Positions 32,194-42,920 of a stretch of 64,000 nt of DNA are shown here, one piece after another (the first letter of the stretch is position 1; each line of letters begins with the position of its first letter). This DNA comes from Plasmodium brasilianum (taxonomy: Eukaryota; Apicomplexa; Aconoidasida; Haemosporida; Plasmodiidae): assembly GCF_023973825.1 (NCBI RefSeq), contig NC_090127.1:1584001-1648000 (forward strand). Reading direction: 5' to 3'. The translations under genes were made by a program, and so were the position numbers. Under the pieces are notes generated by a model. That model had not been told where the DNA came from. It worked only from the letters and a program-made list of their open reading frames with translations, and made no database searches.

Positions 32194-33237
32194 ATGCGCA
32201 AGAGTCAAGAGGTTAACTACGTAGGACATTTCGTACAATGTCATGAATATAACAATAGAAGAGGAGGCAAGGATAACAACGAGGGTGATGAAAATTATGA
32301 AGTCAGTTCAAATAGCGAGGGTGATGAAAATTATGAAGTCAGTTCAAATAGCGAGGGTGATGAAAATTATGAAGTCCGCTCAAGTGTCCAGGGTAAAGAA
32401 AATGATAGAGTTCGTTTAAGAAGTAAGTATGATTTCTTTGTTAAAGGTAAAGGTCAAATTCCAAATGATAAAGAGAGCAACTTTTGCTATGACCACGTAA
32501 AAAAAAATTGTAGCTATGATGAAAATGATGAAGATTATGATATTTCTGATAGTATGGAAAATACAGCGATAAAAAATAAGAAAAATAATTTTCTAAGTAA
32601 CATAATATGTGAGCTAAATATGTCTCTTAAAAATGATATTGTCTGTGCTAAGGATTTGGGTGAAAATATTAAAATGGTTAAAAATAATTTGCCAAAAATA
32701 AAAGTAGGTAAAAAATATGTTGAAGTTGGACGTTTAGGTATTTGGAAATTATCAAGTAGCAAATATAAATCTGATATGAAAAATTTAAAAGACAACAATG
32801 CTAATACGTACTGGCAATCATCTAGCCTAGGGCCACATACAATTACAATACAATTTATAAAGCTTACTAAAATTTCTAAAATTTGTTTACTTTTTAATTA
32901 CTCATTAGATGAATCTTATACACCATATGAAATAACGATAAACGTAGGAAGTGATGAAAATCATCTTGAGTTTCTTTGCAGTACCTTTTGTGATGTAAAT
33001 AAATATCCCTTTAATGATCCTTTTTGGTTTATAATTGATTTAAAAAAATTCCATTTTTTTTCATATCTTTACAATTTTAACCAAAAAGTTTTAAAAAAGA
33101 CAGATTTTATATACTGTCATTGCTTACAGATTTGTATATTATCTAGTCAACATTACGGGAAAGATACGCGCATAAGGCAGATCAAAGTCTTCAGTCCAAA
33201 TTATACTTTTTATAAATATGATAAAATGCTTACATAA
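32194..33237 (+). CDS. APC10: Anaphase-promoting complex subunit 10 (DOC domain)
   Basis: Single exon, 347 residues. The C-terminal half (about 165-335) is a DOC/APC10 domain: GRLGIWKLSSSK, NANTYWQSSSLGPHTITIQF, the signature DESYTPYEI near 238-246, and YGKDTRIRQIKVFSP near 320-335. APC10 is a core subunit of the APC/C ubiquitin ligase and, with the coactivator, forms the D-box receptor that selects mitotic substrates. Human APC10 is 185 residues. The extra N-terminal part here is hydrophilic and includes three 12-residue repeats (EGDENYEVSSNS). The protein ends YKYDKMLT and lacks the C-terminal Ile-Arg tail by which APC10 usually docks on TPR subunits. An unseen downstream exon could in principle add it, but the stop is in a good context followed by poly(A). 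Confidence 0.94.
   Translation: MRKSQEVNYVGHFVQCHEYNNRRGGKDNNEGDENYEVSSNSEGDENYEVSSNSEGDENYEVRSSVQGKENDRVRLRSKYDFFVKGKGQIPNDKESNFCYDHVKKNCSYDENDEDYDISDSMENTAIKNKKNNFLSNIICELNMSLKNDIVCAKDLGENIKMVKNNLPKIKVGKKYVEVGRLGIWKLSSSKYKSDMKNLKDNNANTYWQSSSLGPHTITIQFIKLTKISKICLLFNYSLDESYTPYEITINVGSDENHLEFLCSTFCDVNKYPFNDPFWFIIDLKKFHFFSYLYNFNQKVLKKTDFIYCHCLQICILSSQHYGKDTRIRQIKVFSPNYTFYKYDKMLT
32281..32388 (+). repeat. 36-bp coding repeat, three copies, in APC10
   Basis: Three 36-bp units (32281-32316, 32317-32352, 32353-32388) encode EGDENYEVSSNS, EGDENYEVSSNS and EGDENYEVRSSV. The first two are identical at DNA level, which suggests recent duplication. They lie in the disordered N-terminal extension, outside the DOC domain. 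Confidence 0.95.
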
Positions 33238-33554
33238 AAAAAAAATATAGCATAGTTGGAAATGCAAAACGTAATAAAATATGTATGTGCACATATATAT
33301 ATATATATATAAAACTACCTAATATCAACACTTTTTTGTGAAAAATATGTATTAATACTTCATATATAATAAATCCCACATGCTCCATAATGCGTGTAGG
33401 TAAATTAAAACAAAAACAGTAACACTTTAAAAAAATAACAAAATGTTTAGTTCATAAAACAATACAATAATTGAAAAATTAATTCATTCTTCAAATTTGC
33501 AATGTGTAATTATTTACCAATATTTCGCCACTTTAGAAATTTTTTAAAATTATA

Positions 33555-33556
<2 letters not shown>

Positions 33557-33603
<47 letters not shown>
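33557..33603. repeat. (AT)n microsatellite
   Basis: About 47 bp of uninterrupted AT repeat lies in the 440-bp interval where APC10 (+) and the Iwr1-like gene (-) converge. The rest of that interval (33238-33678) shows only A+T-rich 3' UTR-like sequence. Confidence 0.9.
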
Positions 33604-33609
<6 letters not shown>

Positions 33610-33678
33610 TGCGTGTGTACATTTTTTTGCTAGTTGTTCATTAAGTGAAATTTTACAAAATGTTGATCTCTTTTTTTA

Positions 33679-35094
33679 TCAGTTGTCATAATATTCATTT
33701 TCCATTTGCTCAAGAATTTTTAACTTATCTGACAATGTTGCATTTAATAAATCTTCATTTTTTTTTTTTAAACGTTTTTCCAACTCATCTTTTATTTTTT
33801 CTTCAAAAATTAAAGAATTAATTTTCTGATTACGCATATATTTTTTTTTCGCACTTTTTTTTTTTTCATTATTTTTGTATTTATTCTTATTATTATTCAA
33901 AGAATTTTTCTGCTTTACATAACTTTCAAAATTGATAAAATAATTTTCTTTATTTTTATCAAACGCTTTCTTATTAACTTTATCAACAATTTGTATGTTT
34001 TCCCCCAAAGAATCAGCCTCACTGTGTTGATTAAATTTATTACACAAATTTGAGTCGCAAAGGTTGTTGTGCATTCTCTCGTCGTAACAGTCACTTGGTA
34101 TATTCTCGTCGTAACAGTCACTTGGTAAATTCTGGTCATAACAGTCACTTGATATATTCTCGATATAACCGTCTCTGCGCATATTTTCCTCGTAGCACTC
34201 ACCATTCTCATTGTTATCATAGTAATCACTATTAGAATTTATATTATAACTGTAGCTGCTCATAATATCATCATCGCCAATACAAGCACTATGATCATTT
34301 GCACTACTCCAACTTTCGTCAGGGTAATCCGACATTTCTTTTTTCGTATCTCTGTCAGAGCTGGAAGATGAAAAAGAATTGGTTTCATATTCGTTTGTAT
34401 TGTTTTCATACACGTCTTCTAGCACTATGACTTCAGATGTATCAATGTTACTGTTTTTAATGTCATATAAATAATCTATGTGATCATTTATGTTTAATCT
34501 TTGATCGTCTATAATATACAAATCATATTCGTAATTTTCTTTGTCCGTTTTATTATGTTGTTTCTCTTCTTTTTCGTCTTCGTTTCGTTCTTCATTGAAT
34601 TCATTTATAGAATTTATATTATTATTGTTATCATTATTATCTTTTTCATGCAATAAATCTATATCAATTATTTTATATTTTCCTTTTTTCTCTTTATTGT
34701 CTAAATCGACATATTGAATATTTTGATTTATTATTTTATACTTTTTTAAATTATTTATAGTTTCCCTTAAATCCTTTTCACAACCTCTCATAGAATGAAA
34801 TTTTCTTTTTTTTTCTAAAAATGATAAATCACTACTACTGTTACTACAATTAAACTGTTCGTGTTTTAAAAATATATTAATGCATTCAACATTTTTTTTA
34901 TTAACATCTATTTCTGGAATTACAGTATCAATGTGTTTGTAGAATAAACCATTGCATACTTTTTTATTTGACTTCTTCACATAAATGGATGGAATGGTTG
35001 TATCATCAATTTTTCTTTTTATTCTTATTATAATCTTTTCATTTTGTTCCTCCTGCTTCTTTTCAACGCCCTTATTTTCAGTGTCCTTGTACAT
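33679..35094 (-). CDS. Iwr1/SLC7A6OS-like protein (RNA polymerase II nuclear import)
   Basis: Single exon, 471 residues. The N terminus has EKIIIRIKRKIDDTTIPSIY (about 20-39), matching the VLRVKRKR...P..L opening of Iwr1/SLC7A6OS proteins. The acidic middle has YDLYIIDDQ near 189 and SDYPDESW near 253, matching the YDxY and NDYPDE elements of the Iwr1 domain. In yeast Iwr1 binds assembled RNA polymerase II in the cytoplasm and carries its import signal. The rest is Asn/Asp/Ser-rich with three 10-residue repeats of the type xxPSDCYDEN and a Lys-rich C terminus predicted to form a coiled coil (EKIKDELEKRLKKKNEDLL). Iwr1 proteins are usually 300-400 residues. Assignment rests on short motifs in the right order and is moderate. 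It is convergent with APC10. Confidence 0.6.
   Translation of the reverse strand: MYKDTENKGVEKKQEEQNEKIIIRIKRKIDDTTIPSIYVKKSNKKVCNGLFYKHIDTVIPEIDVNKKNVECINIFLKHEQFNCSNSSSDLSFLEKKRKFHSMRGCEKDLRETINNLKKYKIINQNIQYVDLDNKEKKGKYKIIDIDLLHEKDNNDNNNNINSINEFNEERNEDEKEEKQHNKTDKENYEYDLYIIDDQRLNINDHIDYLYDIKNSNIDTSEVIVLEDVYENNTNEYETNSFSSSSSDRDTKKEMSDYPDESWSSANDHSACIGDDDIMSSYSYNINSNSDYYDNNENGECYEENMRRDGYIENISSDCYDQNLPSDCYDENIPSDCYDERMHNNLCDSNLCNKFNQHSEADSLGENIQIVDKVNKKAFDKNKENYFINFESYVKQKNSLNNNKNKYKNNEKKKSAKKKYMRNQKINSLIFEEKIKDELEKRLKKKNEDLLNATLSDKLKILEQMENEYYDN
34078..34170 (-). repeat. 30-bp coding repeat in the Iwr1-like gene
   Basis: Three 30-bp units encode decapeptides of the form Asn-[Leu/Ile]-Pro/Ser-Ser-Asp-Cys-Tyr-Asp-[Glu/Gln]. 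They lie in the acidic region, C-terminal to the YPDE element. Confidence 0.85.
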
Positions 35095-35398
35095 TTTTTT
35101 CTAATTCTTTTGAAAAAAGGTGAATTTGGAAAAAAAATAATTTTGAAAAATGTATATACAACTTTTCTGACTTTTTGACAAATTTTTAAAACAATATTTT
35201 TTATATTACCTTTTGCACATATTTACATAGTGATTAATTTTAAATCAAATAATTTTCTATTAATCATATAACTTCAATGTTTTATGTCTTTCACGAAGCA
35301 TCCATTTTACGTAACTACAATAAAAAATTTTCACAGAAAATACAAATGCCATTTGGGTCTGTTATATAACCTCACGGATTTTCCCCACAGTATATGTG

Positions 35399-35437
<39 letters not shown>

Positions 35438-36049
35438 CAATATTTCATATCTTCACATTTAATTTTATTTTGTTTGTGTCATGTGATGTTATTTATATGT
35501 TTTAAAAGCAAAAAAAAAAAAAAAAATGTAAACAGTTCTTCATACATTGCGTAATAGATAGTACATTTTCATGAAAATACAAAATAAGAAAATAACAAAT
35601 GGTTACGATCTTAAAATGATAAAAAAAAATTGCTTTTAATAATTTTTATAAATGACAAAAAAGATGAGAAGTAATACGTATATGCATATATATATTTATG
35701 GAACAGATAAACAACATGTTCTTTTTTTTCCAAACCACAGGTCATTTTATCAAAAAACAAAACGAAAAATATTGGTTCGTCTCAACAATTATAATAATAT
35801 ATATCTACATAAGAACAGATGGGCTGCACGTAGGGCGAATACATTTATAATATCCCTCTATTCATTTTAATCAATTAACAAATATGCCTTTCCTTTTTGA
35901 TATAAAAATAAAAGATATGTATATGTATACATATACATACATAAGTATGTATGTATTTATAAGTATGTATGTATTTTTTATTTTTGTTTTTTTACCTGTT
36001 TGAATTATTATTATAACGTTACAACAAAAATATTACTGCTTCTCACATT
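35095..36049. other. Intergenic region, nothing recognised
   Basis: About 950 bp between two minus-strand genes. It has (AT)n at 35401-35431 and poly(A) near 35510-35526. It should include the promoter of the Iwr1-like gene and the 3' UTR of DPH3. Open frames here are short and repeat-driven. Confidence 0.6.
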
Positions 36050-36295
36050 TTATACATATTTTAACAAATCTTTCGATTTGTATATTATTTTAATTCTTAA
36101 TGAACAACTTGGACATCTTAAAATATTTTCTCCTTTCAAAACATTTTCTAAGGTTACTTCAAAAATATCACCACATGGGCATGGGTAAAAAAAAGTTTTA
36201 CTTGTTTCATCAAACTCAAAATCTTCTAATTTTACTTCTTCATATATAACATTATATGACTCATTAATCTCGTAATTGTTATTTTCAACTATCAT
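36050..36295 (-). CDS. DPH3: DPH3/KTI11 CSL-type metal-binding protein
   Basis: Complete 81-residue protein, the usual size of the family. It contains YEEVKLEDFEFDE (residues 18-30), then the CSL zinc-finger cysteines CPCG (about 39-42) and CPSC (about 61-64), and ends in IKIIYKSKDLLKYV. DPH3 binds iron through the four cysteines and supplies electrons to the radical DPH1-DPH2 enzyme in the first step of diphthamide synthesis on EF2. In yeast it also serves Elongator, where it is called Kti11. All four ligand cysteines are present, as is the D/E-rich segment before them. The frame is intronless. Confidence 0.95.
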   Translation of the reverse strand: MIVENNNYEINESYNVIYEEVKLEDFEFDETSKTFFYPCPCGDIFEVTLENVLKGENILRCPSCSLRIKIIYKSKDLLKYV

Positions 36296-37804
36296 CTTTT
36301 GAAATATATAATGAAATAAATACTGATATATGTTACAAATGATTATTAATATAACTTTATATACAATTTTTCAAAATGTATGCTGTTCTTACAAAAATTT
36401 ACATTCGTACGTAAACAAAAAATAAGTTTGTTCTATTCTTTGAATATAAAAAAAATATATTTAACAATAAATATGTTTGCATAAAATATACATAATGCAT
36501 ACATGTATATGTATGTATATATATATATATATATGTTTTTTTTTTTTTTTTTCCTCAAACTTTTCACTTCATATTACCAACGTTCTTGAAAATGTGCACA
36601 CCAAATTCTTTTCATAATCAGTAGTTTTAACAATAAAAATGGAGTGACGATTTTACAGTAGTGCAAATGTGAGTATGATATGGCATGTATGTATAAGTTT
36701 GTGCGTATATGTATGTTTGTATGTATGTATGAATATATACATGTGAGTGTTTTATTTGTACTTTTAAGCATTAACAAGTTGAAATGCTTATTTTTTTCAT
36801 AATTTTTATTTGTACAAATCGTATAATACGTAACAAAATTTTTTTTGTCGAATAAAATATTCCATTTGGGCGATTTCTGTAGTGTTACTAAATTTATAGT
36901 GCTAAAATGTAAAAAAAAGAAACACTATTTCAAACGTACATATTTATACATATAAACATATATATGTATCTATTTATGTAACATGCATTACATACGTATG
37001 TATATATCCTTTTAGTTAAAGAAAATATAATGAGACTTCATTAGAATTAAAAAAAAAAAATTTTTGTTTGTAAAACACTGTAGAATATTATTTTATAAAG
37101 GAAAAAAAAAAAAAAGTTAACTCTAATAGAGACGTGTACATGTTTTTAGTACTCCTTTTCGTTTTATTATTTTGTTACCGTATTTTTTTTCTGATTTTAA
37201 TAATATAATATATATTTATACATTTCATAGGAAAACAAATTCGTCCTCATAATAATATATATATATATATATGTGTTGTGCCAAATTTTTTATGAATAAA
37301 TATATATTATAAGAAAAAAAAAGACTGTAAAATTACTTTTACCAAATTTTAACCAAAGCTGCTTAGACATAACTTACAGAATTGTAAAACCAAAAAAAGA
37401 GTACATCCCAAACAATATAACAGAAAAGTAGTTATATATATATATATGTATGTATTATTTTTTTTTTTTAAATGTATATATTAATTTGTATATATTAATT
37501 AAATGTGATATATGTGTGCATTTACTTATGTGAATTGATATACCATAATTAAATGAGCAGTAATACATACATAGTTGTTACGCGTGTCTGCAAAAGCTTA
37601 AAGAGTTGAAAGAATATATATATTTTTTTTTCTTTTTTGGAATTTTACAAATTTTGTAAGCGTAATAAAGTGTAAAAAAGGAAAAAAAAAAAATTTTTTT
37701 TTTAAGCATTAATAATTACTAAAGTTGTACAATAAACAATAAAAAAAAATTGTGTAAATTAGAGATTTTAAATTGGATTTATATACTTAAAAGGATAAAT
37801 TATC
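36296..37804. other. Intergenic region between divergent genes
   Basis: About 1.5 kb between DPH3 (-) and the DeSI-like gene (+). Contains (AT)n at 36517-36535 and 37256-37271, poly(T) near 36540 and poly(A) near 37104. It must contain both promoters. No coding signal was found on either strand. Confidence 0.6.
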
Positions 37805-39650
37805 ATGGCTTCAACATTTAGCGTTAAGTTAAAAATATATGATTTATCCAGAGGAATGTAATAATCTATAAAAATAAGATATATAAATTTTTTAAGTATA
37901 TAAACATATTTTACCGTTTATGTATTTACAAGCCGCTTATTCTTCATTCTGGTTTATTACTGCGTGGAGTTTTAAAGAGAGAATCATTATTTATGTTTTA
38001 CCTTTTTCAATGAGCTTCATGAGAGATAACATTTTAGCAGATCTATATTTGTTTTGCGCTAGTGTATGTATGTACGTGAGTATTTTTGTACGTACGTACG
38101 TATATGTATATGGGCAGATATGCATTGCATATAACAGTTTTGTCTATCTGCACAAATTTGCAAATGATATGAAAGGTAGTTTTTGTTATATTTAAAAAAG
38201 TAACATTTACATTTCCATAAATCACTGAAATTTATTTTTTCTGTATTAGTCAGAAAAAATATATAATTAAATTATGTACTTTATATTTTCCATTATTTTT
38301 TATAATGAAGGGTAAAAGCATGGTCCCCCCTTTTAATAGGAAAACAAATAGATGGAGTATGGCATACAGCTGTTTTGGTATATGATATGGAATACTTTTA
38401 CGGTAAAAAGGACATTGAATTTAGTACATATATGCTCCACATTTTGGTTAAAATGAACGTGAAGATATGTGTATATATGCACGTGTATATACGTCTTTGT
38501 GTATACATATGCATATATATGTATGTGTACGTATTAATTTTCCACCCATACAGGTGGAGGAATATTATGTCTTGCTCCAAATGAGTTTGAGTCTTATTAC
38601 GACATAAAACCCGTGAACGTAATAAGCATGGGAACAACAGAATTACAACAATCACATTTTCACGAATATCTTAATGGTATTCAACAAAATTTTACAGTTG
38701 ATAAGTACAACTTAATTAGCTGGAATTGCAATAATTTTACAAATGAAGTTTGTAATTTCTTAGTTGGCAAAAATATTCCTGAGTATATTTTGAACACACC
38801 TTATGAAGTTATGTCTACTAGCAAAGGGAAGTTAATCTTAGACATGATGCAGTCTTATCAAACGTCCATTGCACCAGGTCTAGATGCTCAATCAACAATA
38901 AACAGTAAAGGAGGTATTGGAGATAATAAAAGTATAAGTAATAATGAAAATGATGAAAAAAAAGAATATTCAAAACTACCAAGTGTATCATTAGATAATT
39001 TCTTTAATGAAAATAAAATAGAAAATTTATTAGAAGAATATTTAAAGAATGATAAATATGATTTAAATGAAAAAAAATTATTTTTAAATACTTTAAAAAT
39101 ATTTTTTGATAACTTAATTACAAATACAAATATATTAAAAAATCGTTATATATACAAAAAACATTATAATTTATTTAATAATGAATTAACTATTTGTGAA
39201 TATAATAAAATGTTAAATTCCCTTGGATTTTTACAAGGTTTTGTTGAATATGACGAAATAAATAATTTAGAAACCTTAACAATTTTTATTGATAAAAATA
39301 ATATTAATAAACATGCCTTTTCTGAACATTTAGGTTTATTTATAAATAAAAATTTTTTTTTAAAAAATGAAGACAGTTCCATTTTTAAAATGGAAGCCTT
39401 GAATTTTAAGGATGTATCTGAATACATTTCATATACCAGTAAAAAAAATAGTAACGCAAATGATGTGTTTATTTTTATATCAGAAATGTTCATAAACGAT
39501 AACATAGATACTACGAATGAAAAAAATAATCTCAATTTTTTTAATATTATAAAAGATAGGATCATTTCAGATCCACAAATAGAAAAAGACTTTTTGTCAA
39601 ACATATCAGACCTATTGAATGCACGAATAAACTCTTTAGCACCTTTGTAG
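37805..39650 (+). CDS. DeSI/PPPDE-family cysteine isopeptidase with C-terminal PUB-like domain
   Basis: Four exons with matching phases: 37805-37857, 38138-38175, 38340-38402, 38554-39650, giving 416 residues. Exon 1 encodes VKLKIYDLSRG. Exons 2-3 give KGKQIDGVWHTAVLVYDM with the catalytic His. The exon 3-4 junction restores EYFYGGGILCLAPNEF. Exon 4 has MGTTELQQSHFHEYL and SWNCNNFTNEVCNFLVG with the catalytic Cys of the PPPDE fold, then KNIPEYILNTP. DeSI enzymes are deSUMOylating or deubiquitinating isopeptidases, or S-depalmitoylases in some reports. Near residues 215-290 a second domain, FLNTLKIFFDNLITNTN ... MLNSLGF, resembles PUB domains that dock on the tail of Cdc48/p97. About 100 residues follow without a recognised fold. 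The single-frame reading that starts at 38613 misses the N-terminal catalytic half. Confidence 0.9.
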
Positions 39651-40483
39651 GAAACATATATAGCGGTACGTGGTTATTCAAAAAAATCATTAGGGAAAAA
39701 CTAAATTTCGGACGAATGCACAAAAAATAAAACTAACGACTTGGCAAAGAAAATTAGAACTTTTTTGTATCCATTGAATCGAAAAAGAAGAAAGGAACGA
39801 AAATCGGTTGGATGGTGAAAGAGGGTTTTCTATGAAAGAAAAAAATATAGGAAATAAGCAAAAGTGCCAGTGTAATATTATAAGGAAAAAATCATACATT
39901 TTTAAAGGGGAAAACAGATATAAAGGAACTATTACGAAAATTTTCAAAATTGTTAAATAATTATTACGCGTATACATATATATATATATATGCGTGCATA
40001 ACTGTGTATGTGTGTATATGTGTACATTTTTTTATACATATACTAAAATTGTAACCTGTTTTTACGCATAAAACGCAAAATTAATAATGAAAAATATGTT
40101 TGAATAAAAATGTAAAATCATTAATATTGCACAAGTTTATTTAAAAGAAAAAAAAAAAGAACAAGAGGAGCGTAGAATGCATATATTGTATATCCCAAAA
40201 TTAAAAAACAAATAATATATTCCTAGTGGAAATTATTCTTTTTATTAAAACCATAAATCATTTTATATTATTATTATTACTGTGCTTATTCTTTTTTTTT
40301 TTTTTTTTCTTAGTTTCAATTAATATATAAAGAAAAATTATTAACTGAATAATATTTCTTATTACAATTTTACAAAAGAAACAAAGGCGAAGAAAAGAGA
40401 AAAAAAAAATTACATAATAAAATTAATAAACTAGTTTTTTGTTTTATTCGATCCTGAACCATATTAATATACAAGTATATAAT

Positions 40484-40517
<34 letters not shown>

Positions 40518-41846
40518 GTTGCAGTTGTATATTCAATTGTTGTTCCAATTTAAAAATGAATATATCCTCACACTAATGTATATAAAAAAAAAAAAAAATT
40601 TCGTAATTGTATTACATTTTTACCTTTTTTTTTCTATTTATTTAAGGATTTATCAGAGATTAAGATGAAATTACTATGATTTAATGTTTCCACTGTTTTG
40701 TTTTTATTTATTACACATTTTGCATTTTTTCATAATTTAAGGCATTAATCAACTGTTGGGTTGTTGTTTGTAGAGCTTTATATATATATATATGTGTATA
40801 ATTTAGAGTTATTAAAGTAAAAAATATATATTGCTTTGTTAATTGGGGTTCGACGAAATATACTTCAATAGAACCTTAACTCAGAAGAATTTTATTTTGG
40901 GCCCATTCTTTTTGTTTATTTTATTTTTTATTTTGTTATATTTTATTTTTTTGATTTTTTGCCGTGCATGCGCTCATTCTTAAGGTTTCATTTATTTTTT
41001 TTTGATTATTTTTTGGTTCTTAACATAAAACTAGCAATTATTTTAATTTTACCTTTATACAAATGTACGTACATTTTTATGTACATATGTGCATATTTTC
41101 TGAACACACCTTATTGCAAATATCAATTATTTAGTATATGAAATGTGTGAAAAGCTATATAAAAGGTAAATTTAATTTTACTACACATTATAAAGAAAAC
41201 AGATAAAAAAATGAATATACAGTATCGTAAGTAACATTGTAAGCAGGAACATAAAAAACAACATAAGCAGCAAAGCAAGTAGAAGCTAAGACATAAGAAT
41301 GCAAATAACTAGCAAGAAATTTCTCCACCTTTTAAAATACACCAATTTATTTTTTTGTTCTATGAAATATGTTGGTATTACGAAGAATCTTCTGTTTTCA
41401 ATATTTTTTTTTTTTGTTTTAATAAATTTTTTTTAAATTAAAGTATTTCAAGATTTAATGCTTCTCTTATATATATATATATATTTATTTATTTAATTAT
41501 ATATTTAAATAATTATATATTTAAATAATTATATATTTAAATAATTATATATTTAAATTATATATTTAAATATTTATATATTTATATAATTATATATTTA
41601 TATAATTATATATTTATATAATTATATATTTATATAATCATTTATTTATTTATTGGTTTTATTCTCCTAAAAAGCAAGATACAGGAAATAGCTATATTAT
41701 AATGCCACTTCCTCGATTATAACTATTTCCTCCTTTGCTTTATATATATAATTTTTGTTTGTTCATATAGTTATTACACCATTGGCCACTATTGTAACAT
41801 ATGTTATATTATAGTTTTCTTTTTTTTTTTTTTTTTTTTTTGTAAA
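39651..41846. other. Intergenic region upstream of PTRAMP
   Basis: About 2.2 kb. It includes poly(T) at 40290-40308, a poly(A) run at 40487-40515, a patch of higher G+C around 40840-40915 with a GGGTTC/GAACCT stem (see findings), a 16-bp repeat listed separately and a 20-nt poly(T) directly before the PTRAMP ATG. No gene recognised. The right part should carry the PTRAMP promoter. Confidence 0.6.
41494..41638. repeat. 16-bp tandem repeat (ATATATTTAAATAATT)n
   Basis: About nine units, in two variants (ATATATTTAAATAATT, then ATATATTTATATAATT), consist only of A and T. It lies about 210 bp upstream of PTRAMP. Confidence 0.9.
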
Positions 41847-42920
41847 ATGTGTAAATTAATATGTTTAATCTTTTTGCTTTTTACCATGTGTTGTAAAGGA
41901 AAGTTGTCAGAAAATTTGTCGGGGAAATTATCAGGAAAATTTCCGCAAAATTTGATCGCAAAATTTAGAAAACCAAGTACAGATTATGTTTTACAACTAC
42001 TTCAAAAAAATGGAAATTACAATATTATCATATTAGAACCGGAATGTACACGTAACGGAAATATGGACTTGCTACAAGCTCCGGAATTTTCCGATTTTGA
42101 CAGAAAAGAATTTTTAATGCATAATTATATGGTTATAAAAAATTCTCAATTTTCGAATGACAAATCATTAGAATTATATTCATTAAAAGAAGAAAATAGT
42201 AAAAGTTATTTAGTGTTAACATTTTATATAGGAGATTTTAATTTCTCTGTTGATAATAATTCACCATATGAAGTAAATTTGATTTTAAGTATAATACCAT
42301 CAAATACAAAAAGTGTTTGTAATAATAATAATTATAATATTGTTTTCTTAAAATCGTGTGATGTTATGAACCCTGCTGATTTTGAAATTTTAGGTGGTCC
42401 AATTAGATTTACCATAAGTAAAACATCTGGAAGTGTTCGAATTAATATAACTGATTTTTTCAAAAATGGTACATGGAGAGCTTTTGTAAAAGATAAGATT
42501 TCTTTTTTACTAAAACCAGAAGATAACTGTTACACAGTATTAGAAAATAAGTTAAATAAACCTGCTTTAATTATAGAAAAGAAAACTATGCTTTATACCG
42601 AATGGGGTGAATGGTCTCAATGCTCTATGGAATGTGAACATCAGGATAATATTCAAATTCGAGAAAGGAAATGTGCACATCCAACGGGAGACTGCTTCAA
42701 AGGAGACTTAAAAGAAACAAGGCCATGTCAAATACCATTACCTCCATGTAATTCATTATTTGAATATAAAGAATCTTCAGCCTTTAAAATTTTTATGATT
42801 CTTTTGTCTGTAGCTCTCGTTATAGGGGTAATAGGAGTGTTATACCATATATTTTACAAAAGAAAAGGAGCTGAAAAGGAATTATACGAAAATGTAGCTG
42901 GAAGATTTATGTATGAGTAA
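41847..42920 (+). CDS. PTRAMP: PTRAMP, thrombospondin-related apical merozoite protein
   Basis: Single exon, 357 residues, type I membrane protein. Features in order: signal peptide at 1-18 ([13 protein letters not shown]); a short repeat-like stretch ([14 protein letters not shown]); an ectodomain of about 220 residues with few cysteines; one thrombospondin type 1 repeat near 250-301 ([16 protein letters not shown] ... [10 protein letters not shown]) with the WxxW motif and six cysteines; a transmembrane helix near 313-336 ([16 protein letters not shown]); and a 20-residue tail ending FMYE. This order and size fit PTRAMP. In P. falciparum the protein is found at the merozoite apex and surface, pairs with CSS by a disulphide, and anchors the RH5-CyRPA-Ripr invasion complex. 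Assignment rests on architecture and on the gene order around AP-2 mu. Confidence 0.9.
   Translation: MCKLICLIFLLFTMCCKGKLSENLSGKLSGKFPQNLIAKFRKPSTDYVLQLLQKNGNYNIIILEPECTRNGNMDLLQAPEFSDFDRKEFLMHNYMVIKNSQFSNDKSLELYSLKEENSKSYLVLTFYIGDFNFSVDNNSPYEVNLILSIIPSNTKSVCNNNNYNIVFLKSCDVMNPADFEILGGPIRFTISKTSGSVRINITDFFKNGTWRAFVKDKISFLLKPEDNCYTVLENKLNKPALIIEKKTMLYTEWGEWSQCSMECEHQDNIQIRERKCAHPTGDCFKGDLKETRPCQIPLPPCNSLFEYKESSAFKIFMILLSVALVIGVIGVLYHIFYKRKGAEKELYENVAGRFMYE

Noticed and set aside
38375..38584. A separate 69-codon gene in the DeSI region
   Set aside because: Its start is exon 3 of the DeSI gene (ending 38402). The remainder is intron translation.
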